Below, one piece after another: positions 1 to 7,166 of a DNA stretch of 23,201 nt. The translations under genes were made by a program, and so were the position numbers. This DNA comes from JBHHYS01 sp046757645. GTDB lineage: Bacteria; Acidobacteriota; Terriglobia; Acidiferrales; 2-02-FULL-67-57. The notes under the pieces were generated by a model. It ran no database searches. It was not told where the DNA came from and was given only the letters and a program-made list of their open reading frames with translations. The stretch spans positions 1-23,201 of the forward strand of contig JBHHYS010000039.1 of assembly GCA_046757645.1 (NCBI GenBank), given 5' to 3'. Every line of letters begins with the position of its first letter. Position 1 is the first letter of the stretch.

Positions 1-539
1 TCGTCGCACCTTGAGCGGCACCATCCGGGAAGGAATGCTTACCAGCCACGCAAATTAACCGCCCACGTTCACCTTTCTATCCTGCCGGCTTGAGGCGGTT
101 TCACACAGTGTACCAAACCCCAGGGTTTGAGACAACGAAGCAAGGTTTGGGGAGGAAGTTTAGCGTCTATTTAGCGTGCACAATGTGCGGCACCAAAAGT
201 TGGTAAATACCGGGGAAAGGGGGCTACCAAGACGAAACAAAAGGCACGACGAACCAACAGGATAGAGATTTTCTGGAGGCCTAGAGGCTTGGAAAACCTC
301 GACACCTGGATTTCGAGTGCAGGTGTCATCCTTCCTCGGGGTATCACAACTCGGGAAAGTTTCGGAAAGAGAACTGCTGAATGAGATACCTTTGCGTGTG
401 GATGGGATACAGCTAACTACTGGCCGAACCGATGAGATACAAATTCGGCGCAAGCCTCCTCAACCAAAGGCTAGCCGTCGTGCGAAACCACATCTCTAGG
501 TGCAGCCCGCAGCCGAGCGGTGGAAGCTGGGAACAGTCT

Positions 540-561
540 TGTGCATCAATTGTGCGCAAAC
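540..561 (+). promoter_or_regulatory. Tandem 11-bp repeat upstream of tRNA-half promoter
   Basis: Two direct 11-mers lie head to tail, TGTGCATCAAT then TGTGCGCAAAC, about one helical turn apart and ending 8 nt before the -35 box. The equivalent position in copy B (7083-7104) and a third site (777-798) have the same arrangement. The layout suggests a binding site for a regulator that reads direct repeats, which is an inference. Confidence 0.45.
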
Positions 562-569
562 TTGGTCTC

Positions 570-598
570 TTGCCAAAGAGGTGCTGAGCTAGTATATT
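570..598 (+). promoter_or_regulatory. Sigma70-type promoter of the tRNA-Gly half
   Basis: A -35 box TTGCCA (570-575) and a -10 box TATATT (593-598) are separated by 17 bp. The predicted start is about 15-17 nt before the tRNA half at 622. The same -35 hexamer occupies the same place in front of the intact tRNA gene at 7112. Confidence 0.6.
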
Positions 599-621
599 CA
601 TTCCGAAAGAGTTAGACGGGA

Positions 622-660
622 GCGAGCGTAGCTCAGCCTGGTAGAGCACTGCCTTGCCAA
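622..660 (+). pseudogene. Truncated tRNA-Gly(GCC): 5' half only
   Basis: The sequence equals the first 39 nt of the intact tRNA-Gly at 7167: acceptor strand GCGAGCG, TA, the D arm, the 5' anticodon stem CTGCC and the loop TTGCCAA with anticodon GCC at 656-658. It stops exactly at the loop/3'-stem junction. What follows (ACCAACCGCC) cannot pair with the stem, so no tRNA can form from this locus alone. The promoter in front is intact. It may be a relic of recombination, an attachment-site remnant, or a source of a 5' tRNA-half RNA. The sequence alone does not decide between these. Confidence 0.85.
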
Positions 661-721
661 ACCAACCGCCCTCTCCCCACTCCTCCGTTTGTCTCCACTT
701 TTTTGGCACTTAGTCCGCACC

Positions 722-742
722 AGTCCGACTTGACCTCGGACT
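722..742. other. Hairpin with 7-nt loop
   Basis: A perfect 7-bp stem, AGTCCGA (722-728) against TCGGACT (736-742), encloses the 7-nt loop CTTGACC. It lies 60 nt after the tRNA half. There is no T-run on either side, so it is not a standard intrinsic terminator. The whole gap from 661 to 1056 has no convincing protein gene. It holds this hairpin, the one at 751-770 and the repeat pair at 777-798. Confidence 0.5.
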
Positions 743-750
743 AGAACGGG

Positions 751-770
751 CCTGCGCGGAGCCGCGCGGG
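751..770. other. GC-rich hairpin
   Basis: CCTGCGCG (751-758) pairs with CGCGCGGG (763-770) through eight base pairs including one G-T, with loop GAGC. It is immediately upstream of the tandem TGTGCGCAAAC repeats. No T-run follows. Confidence 0.4.
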
Positions 771-776
771 TCAAAT

Positions 777-798
777 TGTGCGCAAACTGTGCGCAAAC
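777..798 (+). repeat. Two perfect adjacent TGTGCGCAAAC 11-mers
   Basis: TGTGCGCAAAC occurs at 777-787 and again at 788-798 without a gap, followed by CTTGGTC, as in copy A (TTGGTC at 563-568). This appears to be a third, shorter remnant of the tRNA leader. No good -10 box or tRNA sequence follows. Confidence 0.55.
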
Positions 799-1056
799 CT
801 TGGTCAGAGAGCCTCGCAGTCTCGCGCGAAGAATAGGCGGCAACCCGTGATAATTTCAGGTCTTGGATTCGATCCCGAGAAGGGAGGGAATTCATTACAC
901 GTGAACGAAACTTTGGTTGTGGATTCAACTGTCGGGATCCCGGTGGTTACGTTCGGGGCGTATCAAAGGGTTGCTTTTGTTGCGGTAGGAACCTTCGGAC
1001 GATACAGATCTCGCGTTGATGCCCGCATGGGGTTGATTGACCTAGTCAGGCGAAAC

Positions 1057-1896
1057 CTAGCTTCGGAACTCTCTTGCTTGGCAATGCGGGCAATAAAAGG
1101 TGACCCGTTTCCAACCACCTTGTAGTAGGCAGCGAATGCGGGTACCGCATTCCGCGCAGGGCTTCCCCGCGCGTCCGTAGATTTGCAGCAGGGCTTGGCC
1201 GGGTCCCGCAGCCGCCCGGGCAGCTGGCACGTACCAAACGGGACGCATGTAGGCTTGCCAGAGTATCTGGGGAATGGTTCGCGCCAAGCGCCGCCGCGTC
1301 TTGCCGTCGAGTTTGGCGATCTGGGTTCGCGGGTGCAGGCCGCACCGAAACAAGATCTCCGCTTTGTACATATTTCCTACACCGGCCACGAGACTCTGAT
1401 CTAAGATTACAGTGCCGATTTCCTCCCGAGCACGACGAGGCTCAGACAACCGCCGCAGAAACTGCTCCGTGTTGAAACGCTTCGCCAAGCCATCCGGGCC
1501 TTGGGCCGCCAGTTGCCGATGCCGCGCCAGTTCCGCGGCCGACAACAGCGCCACCACCGGTGCGTCCCACAAGCAGGCACGCACGTCGGGGGTGAGGAGT
1601 TCCAGTCGGAGGCGGCGTCGCGGGCGCCGGAACGGTGGTGCTGCCGACGAGGACCAAAAGGTCCAGTGGCCCCACACCCGCATGTGATGGAGAAGTGAAT
1701 CGCCCGTGGAGAATTTGAGAATGATGTACTTTCCTCGAGTATAGACGCGGCGAATCTGTGCACCCCGCAGCCGAACCAGCCGCGGGCCCAGGCGCACCCG
1801 CATCGCCCGCGGGGCGTACGCGTGGCGGATTTTCTTGCCCTGCAGTTTTTCTCTCAGCTTGTCGGCGATTCGTTTGACTTCCGGTCCTTCTGCCAT
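1057..1896 (-). CDS. nei: Fpg/Nei-family DNA glycosylase (endonuclease VIII type) with Ala at the catalytic N-terminus
   Basis: This 279-residue protein is a base-excision DNA glycosylase/AP lyase. The N-terminus is M-A-E-G-P-E, matching the family signature MPEGPE except that Ala replaces the nucleophilic Pro. The Nei-like segment GKYIILKF...HMRVWGHW lies near residues 50-77. The helix-two-turn-helix motif DQSLVAGVGNMYKAEILF is in the second half. The C-terminus ends in a C-x2-C...C-x2-C zinc finger (CAECG...CPHCQ). In this family the N-terminal amine, after Met removal, attacks the damaged nucleotide. A primary amine from Ala could still do this, as the Val of human NEIL3 does. The gene is 80 nt downstream of the mannosylglycerate gene and may be the last of that transcript. 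The family call is firm. Substrate preference (oxidised pyrimidines) is inferred from Nei-likeness. Confidence 0.88.
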   Translation of the reverse strand: MAEGPEVKRIADKLREKLQGKKIRHAYAPRAMRVRLGPRLVRLRGAQIRRVYTRGKYIILKFSTGDSLLHHMRVWGHWTFWSSSAAPPFRRPRRRLRLELLTPDVRACLWDAPVVALLSAAELARHRQLAAQGPDGLAKRFNTEQFLRRLSEPRRAREEIGTVILDQSLVAGVGNMYKAEILFRCGLHPRTQIAKLDGKTRRRLARTIPQILWQAYMRPVWYVPAARAAAGPGQALLQIYGRAGKPCAECGTRIRCLLQGGWKRVTFYCPHCQAREFRS

Positions 1897-1976
1897 GAAG
1901 CGAGAATTATGGCGACACTACCCCTCTTGCGAAAGACAATTAGGCCAGGAGAAGAACGTCGTCTGGCGAGCTCGCG

Positions 1977-3266
1977 CTACTCGTGTCCAGTATCATCCGC
2001 ACCCTCGGCCGTCTGGAGATTTGGATCGGGGGCCTGGATGAGCGGCTCGGTCGGGATTGGAATCGTCACCACCGGCTGGATTTGCTGGAACGTAGTGGCC
2101 TTGCGCCCGAGCACGTCAACGAACGACTCCAAGTTCAGCTTCTGGAGAGGCGGGTAAAGGTGCCGAGGTTTCTGGAGCTCATCGCCCTGCTCCCCGCGAT
2201 GCAAGTACTCCTTGATGGAGTTTCTCACCGGCTCGGGGCAGATGGGGGAATGGTAAATGACCTGCAGGGCGTCGCCGCGCATGTCACCGACGTGCTCGTC
2301 GCCCTTGTTCTCGTGGAAGTGGGGATTGCGGGTCTCAATCTGGAATACTTCGACCCCTTTGTCCATGACCTCGGGGTGCGGGCTGGGGTGCACGCCTCCG
2401 AACAACTCGAGCATCTGTATGTACTGGTAGGGTTCCACGGAATAGCCCGAGGCGAACGAGAGAAGCTCGCCCAATTGCATCGTGAAGGCGTGCTCCCCCG
2501 CATTGCCGGTCTTGATTACCTCAGTGCCGAAGCCCGAATAGTGTGAGACCAATAGGTTGAGAAAGTGGTTCGTGACTTCCGACGCCCGGCCCCGGCGCTC
2601 GAAAAACAGCCGCGTCCGCGTGATCTTCGGCTTGGAATGCCAACTGATGCGCACCATGCTGTAGGGGGTCTCGGCCATATGCAGGCCGGCCGCGAAGTCC
2701 TTCACGTATTCGTTCACCGCGCCCGGCACATAGTTGTCGGCATCGATGAAACCCACGAAGTCCTTGCCGCAGAGTTTGGCCAAAGCCAGGCCCACAAGCA
2801 TGCCTTCACCCTTCCCGTGGCGTACCAGCCCTTGTTCGTCCAGCAGGTCGTTGAAGCCGCCCGCAGCGAAAGCCTCTGCGAGGCCCGGATCGCGCTGGTG
2901 GATGAGCATAGCGCGGCGCTGCACAATCCGACAGAACTGAGTCAGAGCTTCCTCTTCCATCCGAAAGCGGTCGACCGGTGAACGGTGGCTGTTGGAAACC
3001 AGAATGGTCAGGCAATCGTGCGGAATCCCCGACAGCACTCCTTCCAACACCTTCAACCGCTCCTGCTTGCAAGGGACCACGATGGCCATCCGCTTTTCGA
3101 TGTCGACCAAGCTGTCGTAGGGGAGCCGGCAGATGGTCTGCACAGGTTGGTTCTCCTGCTCTGCCGTTCCGTTGCTGAGACCGGAATCGAGCTCAAAAAT
3201 GCGCAGCACGTTATAGATGCGGACGGCGCCGAAGCGCTCCGTATAGGTGGGGATTTCAATGCGCAC
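1977..3266 (-). CDS. mpgS: Mannosyl-3-phosphoglycerate synthase (GT55)
   Basis: The protein of 429 residues transfers mannose from GDP-mannose to 3-phosphoglycerate, the first step of mannosylglycerate (compatible solute) synthesis. It begins with the family-typical VRIEIPTYTERFGAVRIYNV. The metal/nucleotide-sugar motif DADN is at residues 175-178, inside GFIDADNYVPGAVNEY. Conserved GNAGEHAFTM and EPYQYIQMLELFGG blocks follow. I chose the GTG start at 3266 because a strong GGAGGTGG ribosome site precedes it and family similarity begins there. An in-frame upstream extension to 3326 would overlap the previous gene. The start is 14 nt after the stop of the amidotransferase gene, implying coupled expression. 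The roughly 40 C-terminal residues are Pro/Gln-rich and make it somewhat longer than my recollection of about 390 residues for Thermus and Pyrococcus homologues. No mannosyl-3-phosphoglycerate phosphatase is found in the window. Confidence 0.9.
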   Translation of the reverse strand: MRIEIPTYTERFGAVRIYNVLRIFELDSGLSNGTAEQENQPVQTICRLPYDSLVDIEKRMAIVVPCKQERLKVLEGVLSGIPHDCLTILVSNSHRSPVDRFRMEEEALTQFCRIVQRRAMLIHQRDPGLAEAFAAGGFNDLLDEQGLVRHGKGEGMLVGLALAKLCGKDFVGFIDADNYVPGAVNEYVKDFAAGLHMAETPYSMVRISWHSKPKITRTRLFFERRGRASEVTNHFLNLLVSHYSGFGTEVIKTGNAGEHAFTMQLGELLSFASGYSVEPYQYIQMLELFGGVHPSPHPEVMDKGVEVFQIETRNPHFHENKGDEHVGDMRGDALQVIYHSPICPEPVRNSIKEYLHRGEQGDELQKPRHLYPPLQKLNLESFVDVLGRKATTFQQIQPVVTIPIPTEPLIQAPDPNLQTAEGADDTGHE

Positions 3267-3269
3267 CTT

Positions 3270-3277
3270 CCACCTCC
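3270..3277 (-). promoter_or_regulatory. Ribosome binding site fixing the mpgS start
   Basis: GGAGGTGG on the minus strand lies between the upstream stop codon (3281-3283) and the GTG at 3266, with a GGAGG-to-GTG spacing of 6 nt. It supports GTG 3266 as the start over longer in-frame options. Confidence 0.75.
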
Positions 3278-3280
3278 GGG

Positions 3281-4978
3281 TCAGGCTTCTGCCGTGGCCA
3301 GCGACTCCAGGATGGGACTCAGCCACCCCTGCTCAGGTGGACTTAACAGCCCGGCCTTCCAGGCCAAGTTATCCAGGTAGCACTGAACGTGGTCTTCCGT
3401 CTCCCAAAGCTCTTTTTCGCCGTAGCGGTAGCCGTAGCGCGACGAACTCCCCAGTACTTCCGGCAGGCTTTCCTTTGCCTCGTAGCCGGTTTCCTGCACG
3501 CGCTCCAGCGTAAAGCCGTTGCCCACGACCAAGGATCGGATGGCCTGGTGGACATTGGCACCGTGTTGGGCGGCCTGCTTGGGCCGCCACGCGAACTCCT
3601 GTGGGACGCCGATTTTCTCCGCTAGTTGCCGGTGAATACGCTTGCCCAACCGGTCGTGCCCACGCTCGATCTTGAGCCGCGGATCCATGCGCATGGCCGT
3701 GCGCACCAACACCAAGTCGAGGTAGGGCACACGCAGCTCAATGTTGTGCGCCATGGTGATCTTGTCTTCGCGCTCCAGGGTTTCCTTGTAGAGATGCTCG
3801 ATGTCAGTGATCTCATACTCCACGAAGGAGTCATAGCCTTCCTGGTCCACAATGCGTGGATACCAGGAGTAGCCACCAAAGAGTTCGTCGGCGCCCTGCC
3901 CGGTGAAGAGCACGCGTTCGCCCGCTTCCGCCGCCAAGCGCACCGAAGCGAAGACTGGCACAGAAACCTCCACTTGATTCAAGCTGCGGTCTTCAATGGT
4001 TGCCATAATCTCGGGCAGCAGTTCCTCGATGTCATCGAGCGATAGCTCCCGAGTCTGAATGGGGAAATCGAACTGAGCCGCCGTCGCCCGGGCGTATTCG
4101 AGATCAGGTGCCCCGCGGAAGCCGGCGCTGTAGCAAGTGAAGGGAATCCCGAACTGCTTCAGCCGATACGCCACCAGGACGCTGTCAATGCCGCCGGAGA
4201 AGATGACGCCCACTCGGTCCCGGTCGCGAATTCGCTTGTAGAGGGCTTGGTGCAGAGCTTGCTCGTAGGCGTCCAGCGCTTCGTTGACGCCCGTGAGGTC
4301 GGCACGGATGGCGCGCAGATCGGTGCCGGCAAAGTTCTCCTGCTCCCAGGAGCCCTCTCGCACCCAGGCGAGATGTCCCGGCTGGAGCCGTGTCAGCGGC
4401 TCTTCCAGTCCCACGGCTTGCAGCGCCTTCTTTTCGGAAGCAAAAGCGAAGGTCTTGCCCTTCTGTCCCAAGTAGAGTTGCCGGACGCCGATGGGATCGC
4501 GAGCGATGATCAAACTGTAGCCATCGCTGACCGCTAGAGCATAGACGCCATCCAGTTGAGGCAGCACCCGACGCAGGGCGGGAAGCAGGTCGCCGTCGTA
4601 CTCGACTTCAAGCAGGCGCAAGATCACCTCGCTGTCGGTTTTGGTCTCGAAGTTGACCGCCGCCGGCAGACCCTTGCGGAGCTCGTGGTGGTTGTAAATT
4701 TCCCCGTTGTGGAGCAGCAACAGGCGACCGTCCCTGCTCTGGAACGGTTGCACGCCGTAGCGGCCACCCACAATGGCCAGCCGCACATGCCCCAGTCCGG
4801 TTGTTCCTTCCAACCCATCCGTCTGCACCTCCTGCAATGTCCAGCCGGTACGCACCTCACGTCCAACCGCCATACCGGCGCCGTCGGGGCCTCGGTGCTG
4901 AATAGCTAAGAGGAGCTTTTTCAATTGATTAGGGGTTTCTTTCTGCTGGGGATGGATGAGCCCCGCAATTCCGCACAT
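3281..4978 (-). CDS. Asparagine-synthetase-like glutamine amidotransferase, candidate solute amidase-forming enzyme
   Basis: This 565-residue protein is of the AsnB type. Cys2 (MCGIAG) starts a class II glutaminase domain with HRGPDG and HNGEIYNHH. The synthetase domain has the pyrophosphatase loop SGGIDS at 261-266 and TGQGADELFGGY at 359-370. Such enzymes activate a carboxylate with ATP and amidate it with glutamine-derived ammonia. Compared with E. coli AsnB, the GEGSDE motif reads GQGADE here (Gln361 in place of the Glu that matters for aspartyl-AMP formation). The nearby TTIRAST segment is NQVEVSV. The substrate may therefore not be aspartate, although archaeal-type Asn synthetases also vary here. 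It directly precedes mpgS on the same strand, so mannosylglycerate is an attractive acceptor (inference). A plain asparagine synthetase is the alternative. The ATG is preceded by AAGGAG at about 12 nt. Confidence 0.85.
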   Translation of the reverse strand: MCGIAGLIHPQQKETPNQLKKLLLAIQHRGPDGAGMAVGREVRTGWTLQEVQTDGLEGTTGLGHVRLAIVGGRYGVQPFQSRDGRLLLLHNGEIYNHHELRKGLPAAVNFETKTDSEVILRLLEVEYDGDLLPALRRVLPQLDGVYALAVSDGYSLIIARDPIGVRQLYLGQKGKTFAFASEKKALQAVGLEEPLTRLQPGHLAWVREGSWEQENFAGTDLRAIRADLTGVNEALDAYEQALHQALYKRIRDRDRVGVIFSGGIDSVLVAYRLKQFGIPFTCYSAGFRGAPDLEYARATAAQFDFPIQTRELSLDDIEELLPEIMATIEDRSLNQVEVSVPVFASVRLAAEAGERVLFTGQGADELFGGYSWYPRIVDQEGYDSFVEYEITDIEHLYKETLEREDKITMAHNIELRVPYLDLVLVRTAMRMDPRLKIERGHDRLGKRIHRQLAEKIGVPQEFAWRPKQAAQHGANVHQAIRSLVVGNGFTLERVQETGYEAKESLPEVLGSSSRYGYRYGEKELWETEDHVQCYLDNLAWKAGLLSPPEQGWLSPILESLATAEA

Positions 4979-5064
4979 GCGCGGTTATGTCTCCTTGGAT
5001 TTTCTGCGAGTGCTCAGAATGAAGCTATGATAACAAACAAACGATGAGCCTGGCAACCCACCCA

Positions 5065-6720
5065 CTAGGAGACAGCATTCGCCTGCAGCCACCCACACAG
5101 CCCAATGATCCCAAAGAAGTACAGGGTTACAAGCACGTAGCGCAGCGGCCAGTTGAAGCGCGCGGGTTCCTCCGGGTCCAAGGGAACCGAGCGTGTGGGA
5201 GCTGGGAAGAGTTTTGAGACCACGAAGGCTGTCGGCAGCGAGACCCCCATCCCGGTAGCGTTCCACCACAGCCAGGAAAGTTGGGGCACGCCCAACCATA
5301 GGTAAAGATTGAGTGCGATGCCGACCGAAACGGCCACTTTGACCCCCAGCGGCGTGGCCCAGCGGGTGAGGATACCGAGGAAAAAGGCGGCGAAGATGGG
5401 GCCGTACAGAAGGCTGCCCACCTTGTTGATGGCCTCGATGACCGTCTCGCTGATCTGGGGCACGATGAAAGCGAAGACAACGCAGAAAATGCCCCAAAAC
5501 ACCGTGAACAACTTGGACACAATCAGGTAGTGGCGCTCGCTGGCCTGGGGGCGAACGTAGGGCTGGTAGAGGTCGCGCACCGACGCCGCGCTCATCGAAT
5601 TCAGCGCAGAATCCAGGCTGGACATCGCCGCCGCCAGAATCCCGATGAAAATGAATCCCACCAAACCATTGGGTAGATAAGTGACAATGAATAACGGCAC
5701 CATCCAGTCGGGATGGTCGGCGGGGATCTGGGAACGGAATTCCGGAGTCAACAAGGTAAAGCCGCCCAGCACTAATCCCATGAAGCAGTAGAGGAAGACG
5801 ACGGGGAATCGGCCGATGGCATTCAGCAGCAGCGAGCGACGAACATCATCGAGCGAGCCCACGGAGAGTTCGCGCTGCACCTGGCTCTGGTCGCAACCGT
5901 AATAGGAGATGTAGAGGAAGAAACCGCCGAGCAACATGGGCCAGAAGGCGTAGTCCTGCCCGCCCCCATAGCCCCAGCGGAAATCAAGGATGCGGAAGCG
6001 GAAATGGTCGTCGGTGTAGACGGTGAACATGGGCACGAGGCCGCCGATTTCCGTGTAGGCTTCCACCGCCAGGATGAAGATACCCAAGAAGAGAACCGTC
6101 ATCTGGATTACGTCGCTCCAAATGACGGTGCGAATACCACCCAGAGCGTCGTAAATAATCGTGACGATTCCAATCGCGATGATGTACGGCCACACCTCTC
6201 TGGGATCTGTTTCGCCAAAGAAGATGGCCACGACAAAGCCAATGGTGTAAACCGCCACGCCGGTGGCCAGCCCACGACTGAGTTGAAAGAGCAGGCTGAC
6301 GTAGACGCGGGTGCTGCCGTCGAAGCGCTTCTCCAAGTACTCGTAGATGCTGATGACGCGAGCGCGGTGATAGATTGGGAGCAAGAAAATCATGATGAAC
6401 ACCAGCGCCAAGGGCACGCCAAACTCATAAGCCAGCCAGCCGAGCCCACCGCCCTGACTCACGTCCTTCAGAGCCACGAAGGCGGGGGCCGAGACAAAGC
6501 TGATGGTGCCGAGCTGCGTGGCCATTGTGGAAAGCCCGCTGGCCCACCAGCGCACGGTGCGACCTCCCACATAGTAATCCACCTGGCTTTGCTGGCGGCG
6601 GTTGTAGTAGACCGCCATCCCCAGCAGAAATGTGATGTAGCTCCCAACCAACGCAAAGTCGAAGACGTTCATCTGCGGACCATGCGCAGTCTTGCTGTGG
6701 AAAAAATTCGCTCCATCCAC
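5065..6720 (-). CDS. Sodium:solute symporter (SSS/SLC5 family)
   Basis: The protein of 551 residues is an integral inner-membrane carrier with about 13 hydrophobic helices. The first is NVFDFALVGSYITFLLGMAVYY. Family hallmarks are the R-rich YYVGGRTVRWWASGLSTMAT segment after helix 1, SQVQRELSVGSLDDVRRS in the middle, and AAAMSSLDSALNSMSAASVRDLY, which carries the Ser pair of the Na2 sodium site in SGLT-type transporters. The substrate cannot be read from sequence; sugars, amino acids or osmolytes are all possible. The amidotransferase gene starts 86 nt after its stop on the same strand, so transport and synthesis of a compatible solute may be linked. The start is uncertain: ATG 6720 has AAAGGTGG directly before it, while Met17 (MNVFDF) starts nearer the conserved region but lacks a ribosome site. 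Confidence 0.88.
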   Translation of the reverse strand: MDGANFFHSKTAHGPQMNVFDFALVGSYITFLLGMAVYYNRRQQSQVDYYVGGRTVRWWASGLSTMATQLGTISFVSAPAFVALKDVSQGGGLGWLAYEFGVPLALVFIMIFLLPIYHRARVISIYEYLEKRFDGSTRVYVSLLFQLSRGLATGVAVYTIGFVVAIFFGETDPREVWPYIIAIGIVTIIYDALGGIRTVIWSDVIQMTVLFLGIFILAVEAYTEIGGLVPMFTVYTDDHFRFRILDFRWGYGGGQDYAFWPMLLGGFFLYISYYGCDQSQVQRELSVGSLDDVRRSLLLNAIGRFPVVFLYCFMGLVLGGFTLLTPEFRSQIPADHPDWMVPLFIVTYLPNGLVGFIFIGILAAAMSSLDSALNSMSAASVRDLYQPYVRPQASERHYLIVSKLFTVFWGIFCVVFAFIVPQISETVIEAINKVGSLLYGPIFAAFFLGILTRWATPLGVKVAVSVGIALNLYLWLGVPQLSWLWWNATGMGVSLPTAFVVSKLFPAPTRSVPLDPEEPARFNWPLRYVLVTLYFFGIIGLCGWLQANAVS

Positions 6721-6743
6721 CTTTAACAGAAATGCACGGGCGC

Positions 6744-6762
6744 TGGCAACTCACTTGCGCAC
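6744..6762 (-). promoter_or_regulatory. Possible symporter promoter element with GTGCGCAA and TTGCCA
   Basis: Reading the minus strand, GTGCGCAA (6762-6755) is followed 5 nt later by TTGCCA (6749-6744). These are the same two elements, in the same order, that precede both tRNA-Gly copies. The -10 candidate 17 bp further (TTAAAG) is poor. This is a weak call based mainly on the shared motif order. Confidence 0.25.
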
Positions 6763-7082
6763 GCAACACAAGTGGTCGCAGATCTCGGATTGACTACCTA
6801 GGAGAAGCCACGAACCGGAGTCTCAAGGTAACAAGGTCAAGGGACACACATGGATCTCAAGTGCAAGTGTCATCCTTCCGCACGGTGTGAGCACTTGGGA
6901 AAGATTCCGAAAGACAGCGGGTGAATGAAAATACTTTTGCGTGGCTTGGGTGCAACTAACTACCCGCAGAACCAACGAACTACAAATTGTACGGAAGCCT
7001 CTGAAACCAGAGGCTAATGTTCGTACGAGCCTACATGTCCAGCCCAGGCTTTGCCTGAGTGGTGGGAAGCTGGGAAGGGTTT

Positions 7083-7104
7083 TGTGCGCGAATTGTGCGC
7101 AAAC
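7083..7104 (+). promoter_or_regulatory. Tandem 11-bp repeat upstream of tRNA-Gly promoter
   Basis: TGTGCGCGAAT (7083-7093) is followed without a gap by TGTGCGCAAAC (7094-7104). The pair ends 7 nt before the -35 box. It matches the arrangement at 540-561 and 777-798. Confidence 0.45.
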
Positions 7105-7111
7105 CAGCCTC

Positions 7112-7141
7112 TTGCCAATGGGACAGTTGCGCTAGTACAAT
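7112..7141 (+). promoter_or_regulatory. Sigma70-type promoter of tRNA-Gly
   Basis: The -35 box TTGCCA (7112-7117) and -10 box TACAAT (7136-7141) are spaced 18 bp apart. The tRNA 5' end is 26 nt after the -10 box, leaving a short leader for RNase P to remove. Confidence 0.65.
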
Positions 7142-7166
7142 GACGGCAAAGCAGTTATAGACCGGA

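Larger units (their letters stand above)
300..660 (+). repeat. Duplicated tRNA-Gly leader, copy A (degenerate direct repeat)
   Basis: This stretch aligns end to end with 6842-7205. Shared blocks in the same order include GTGTCATCCTTCC, GGGAAAG, TTTGCGTG, CTAACTAC, ACAAATT, AAGCCT, GGAAGCTGGGAA, TTGTGCGCAAAC and CTCTTGCCA. Identity by eye is about two thirds until position 618, then becomes perfect for 42 nt (619-660 against 7164-7205). The leader shows no convincing coding gene. The short plus-strand ORFs in the two copies (317-499 and 6941-7135) look alike in part only because the DNA is related; they have different starts and ends and no ribosome site. The 1-299 stretch before it holds no recognisable gene and is poorer in GC than the rest of the window. 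Confidence 0.8.

Noticed and set aside
317..499. Similar short ORFs in the two leader copies (317-499 and 6941-7135), sharing a QLTT.RT pattern
   Set aside because: The likeness follows from DNA homology of the leaders; lengths and starts differ and neither has a ribosome site.
858..884. T-arm-like text GGATTCGATCC that might be a second tRNA remnant
   Set aside because: The stem and 7-nt loop do not fit together and no acceptor or anticodon arm can be placed around it.
778..1125. 115-codon ORF downstream of the tRNA half
   Set aside because: It starts inside the tandem TGTGCGCAAAC repeats, has no ribosome site and no recognisable motif, and overlaps the end of nei.
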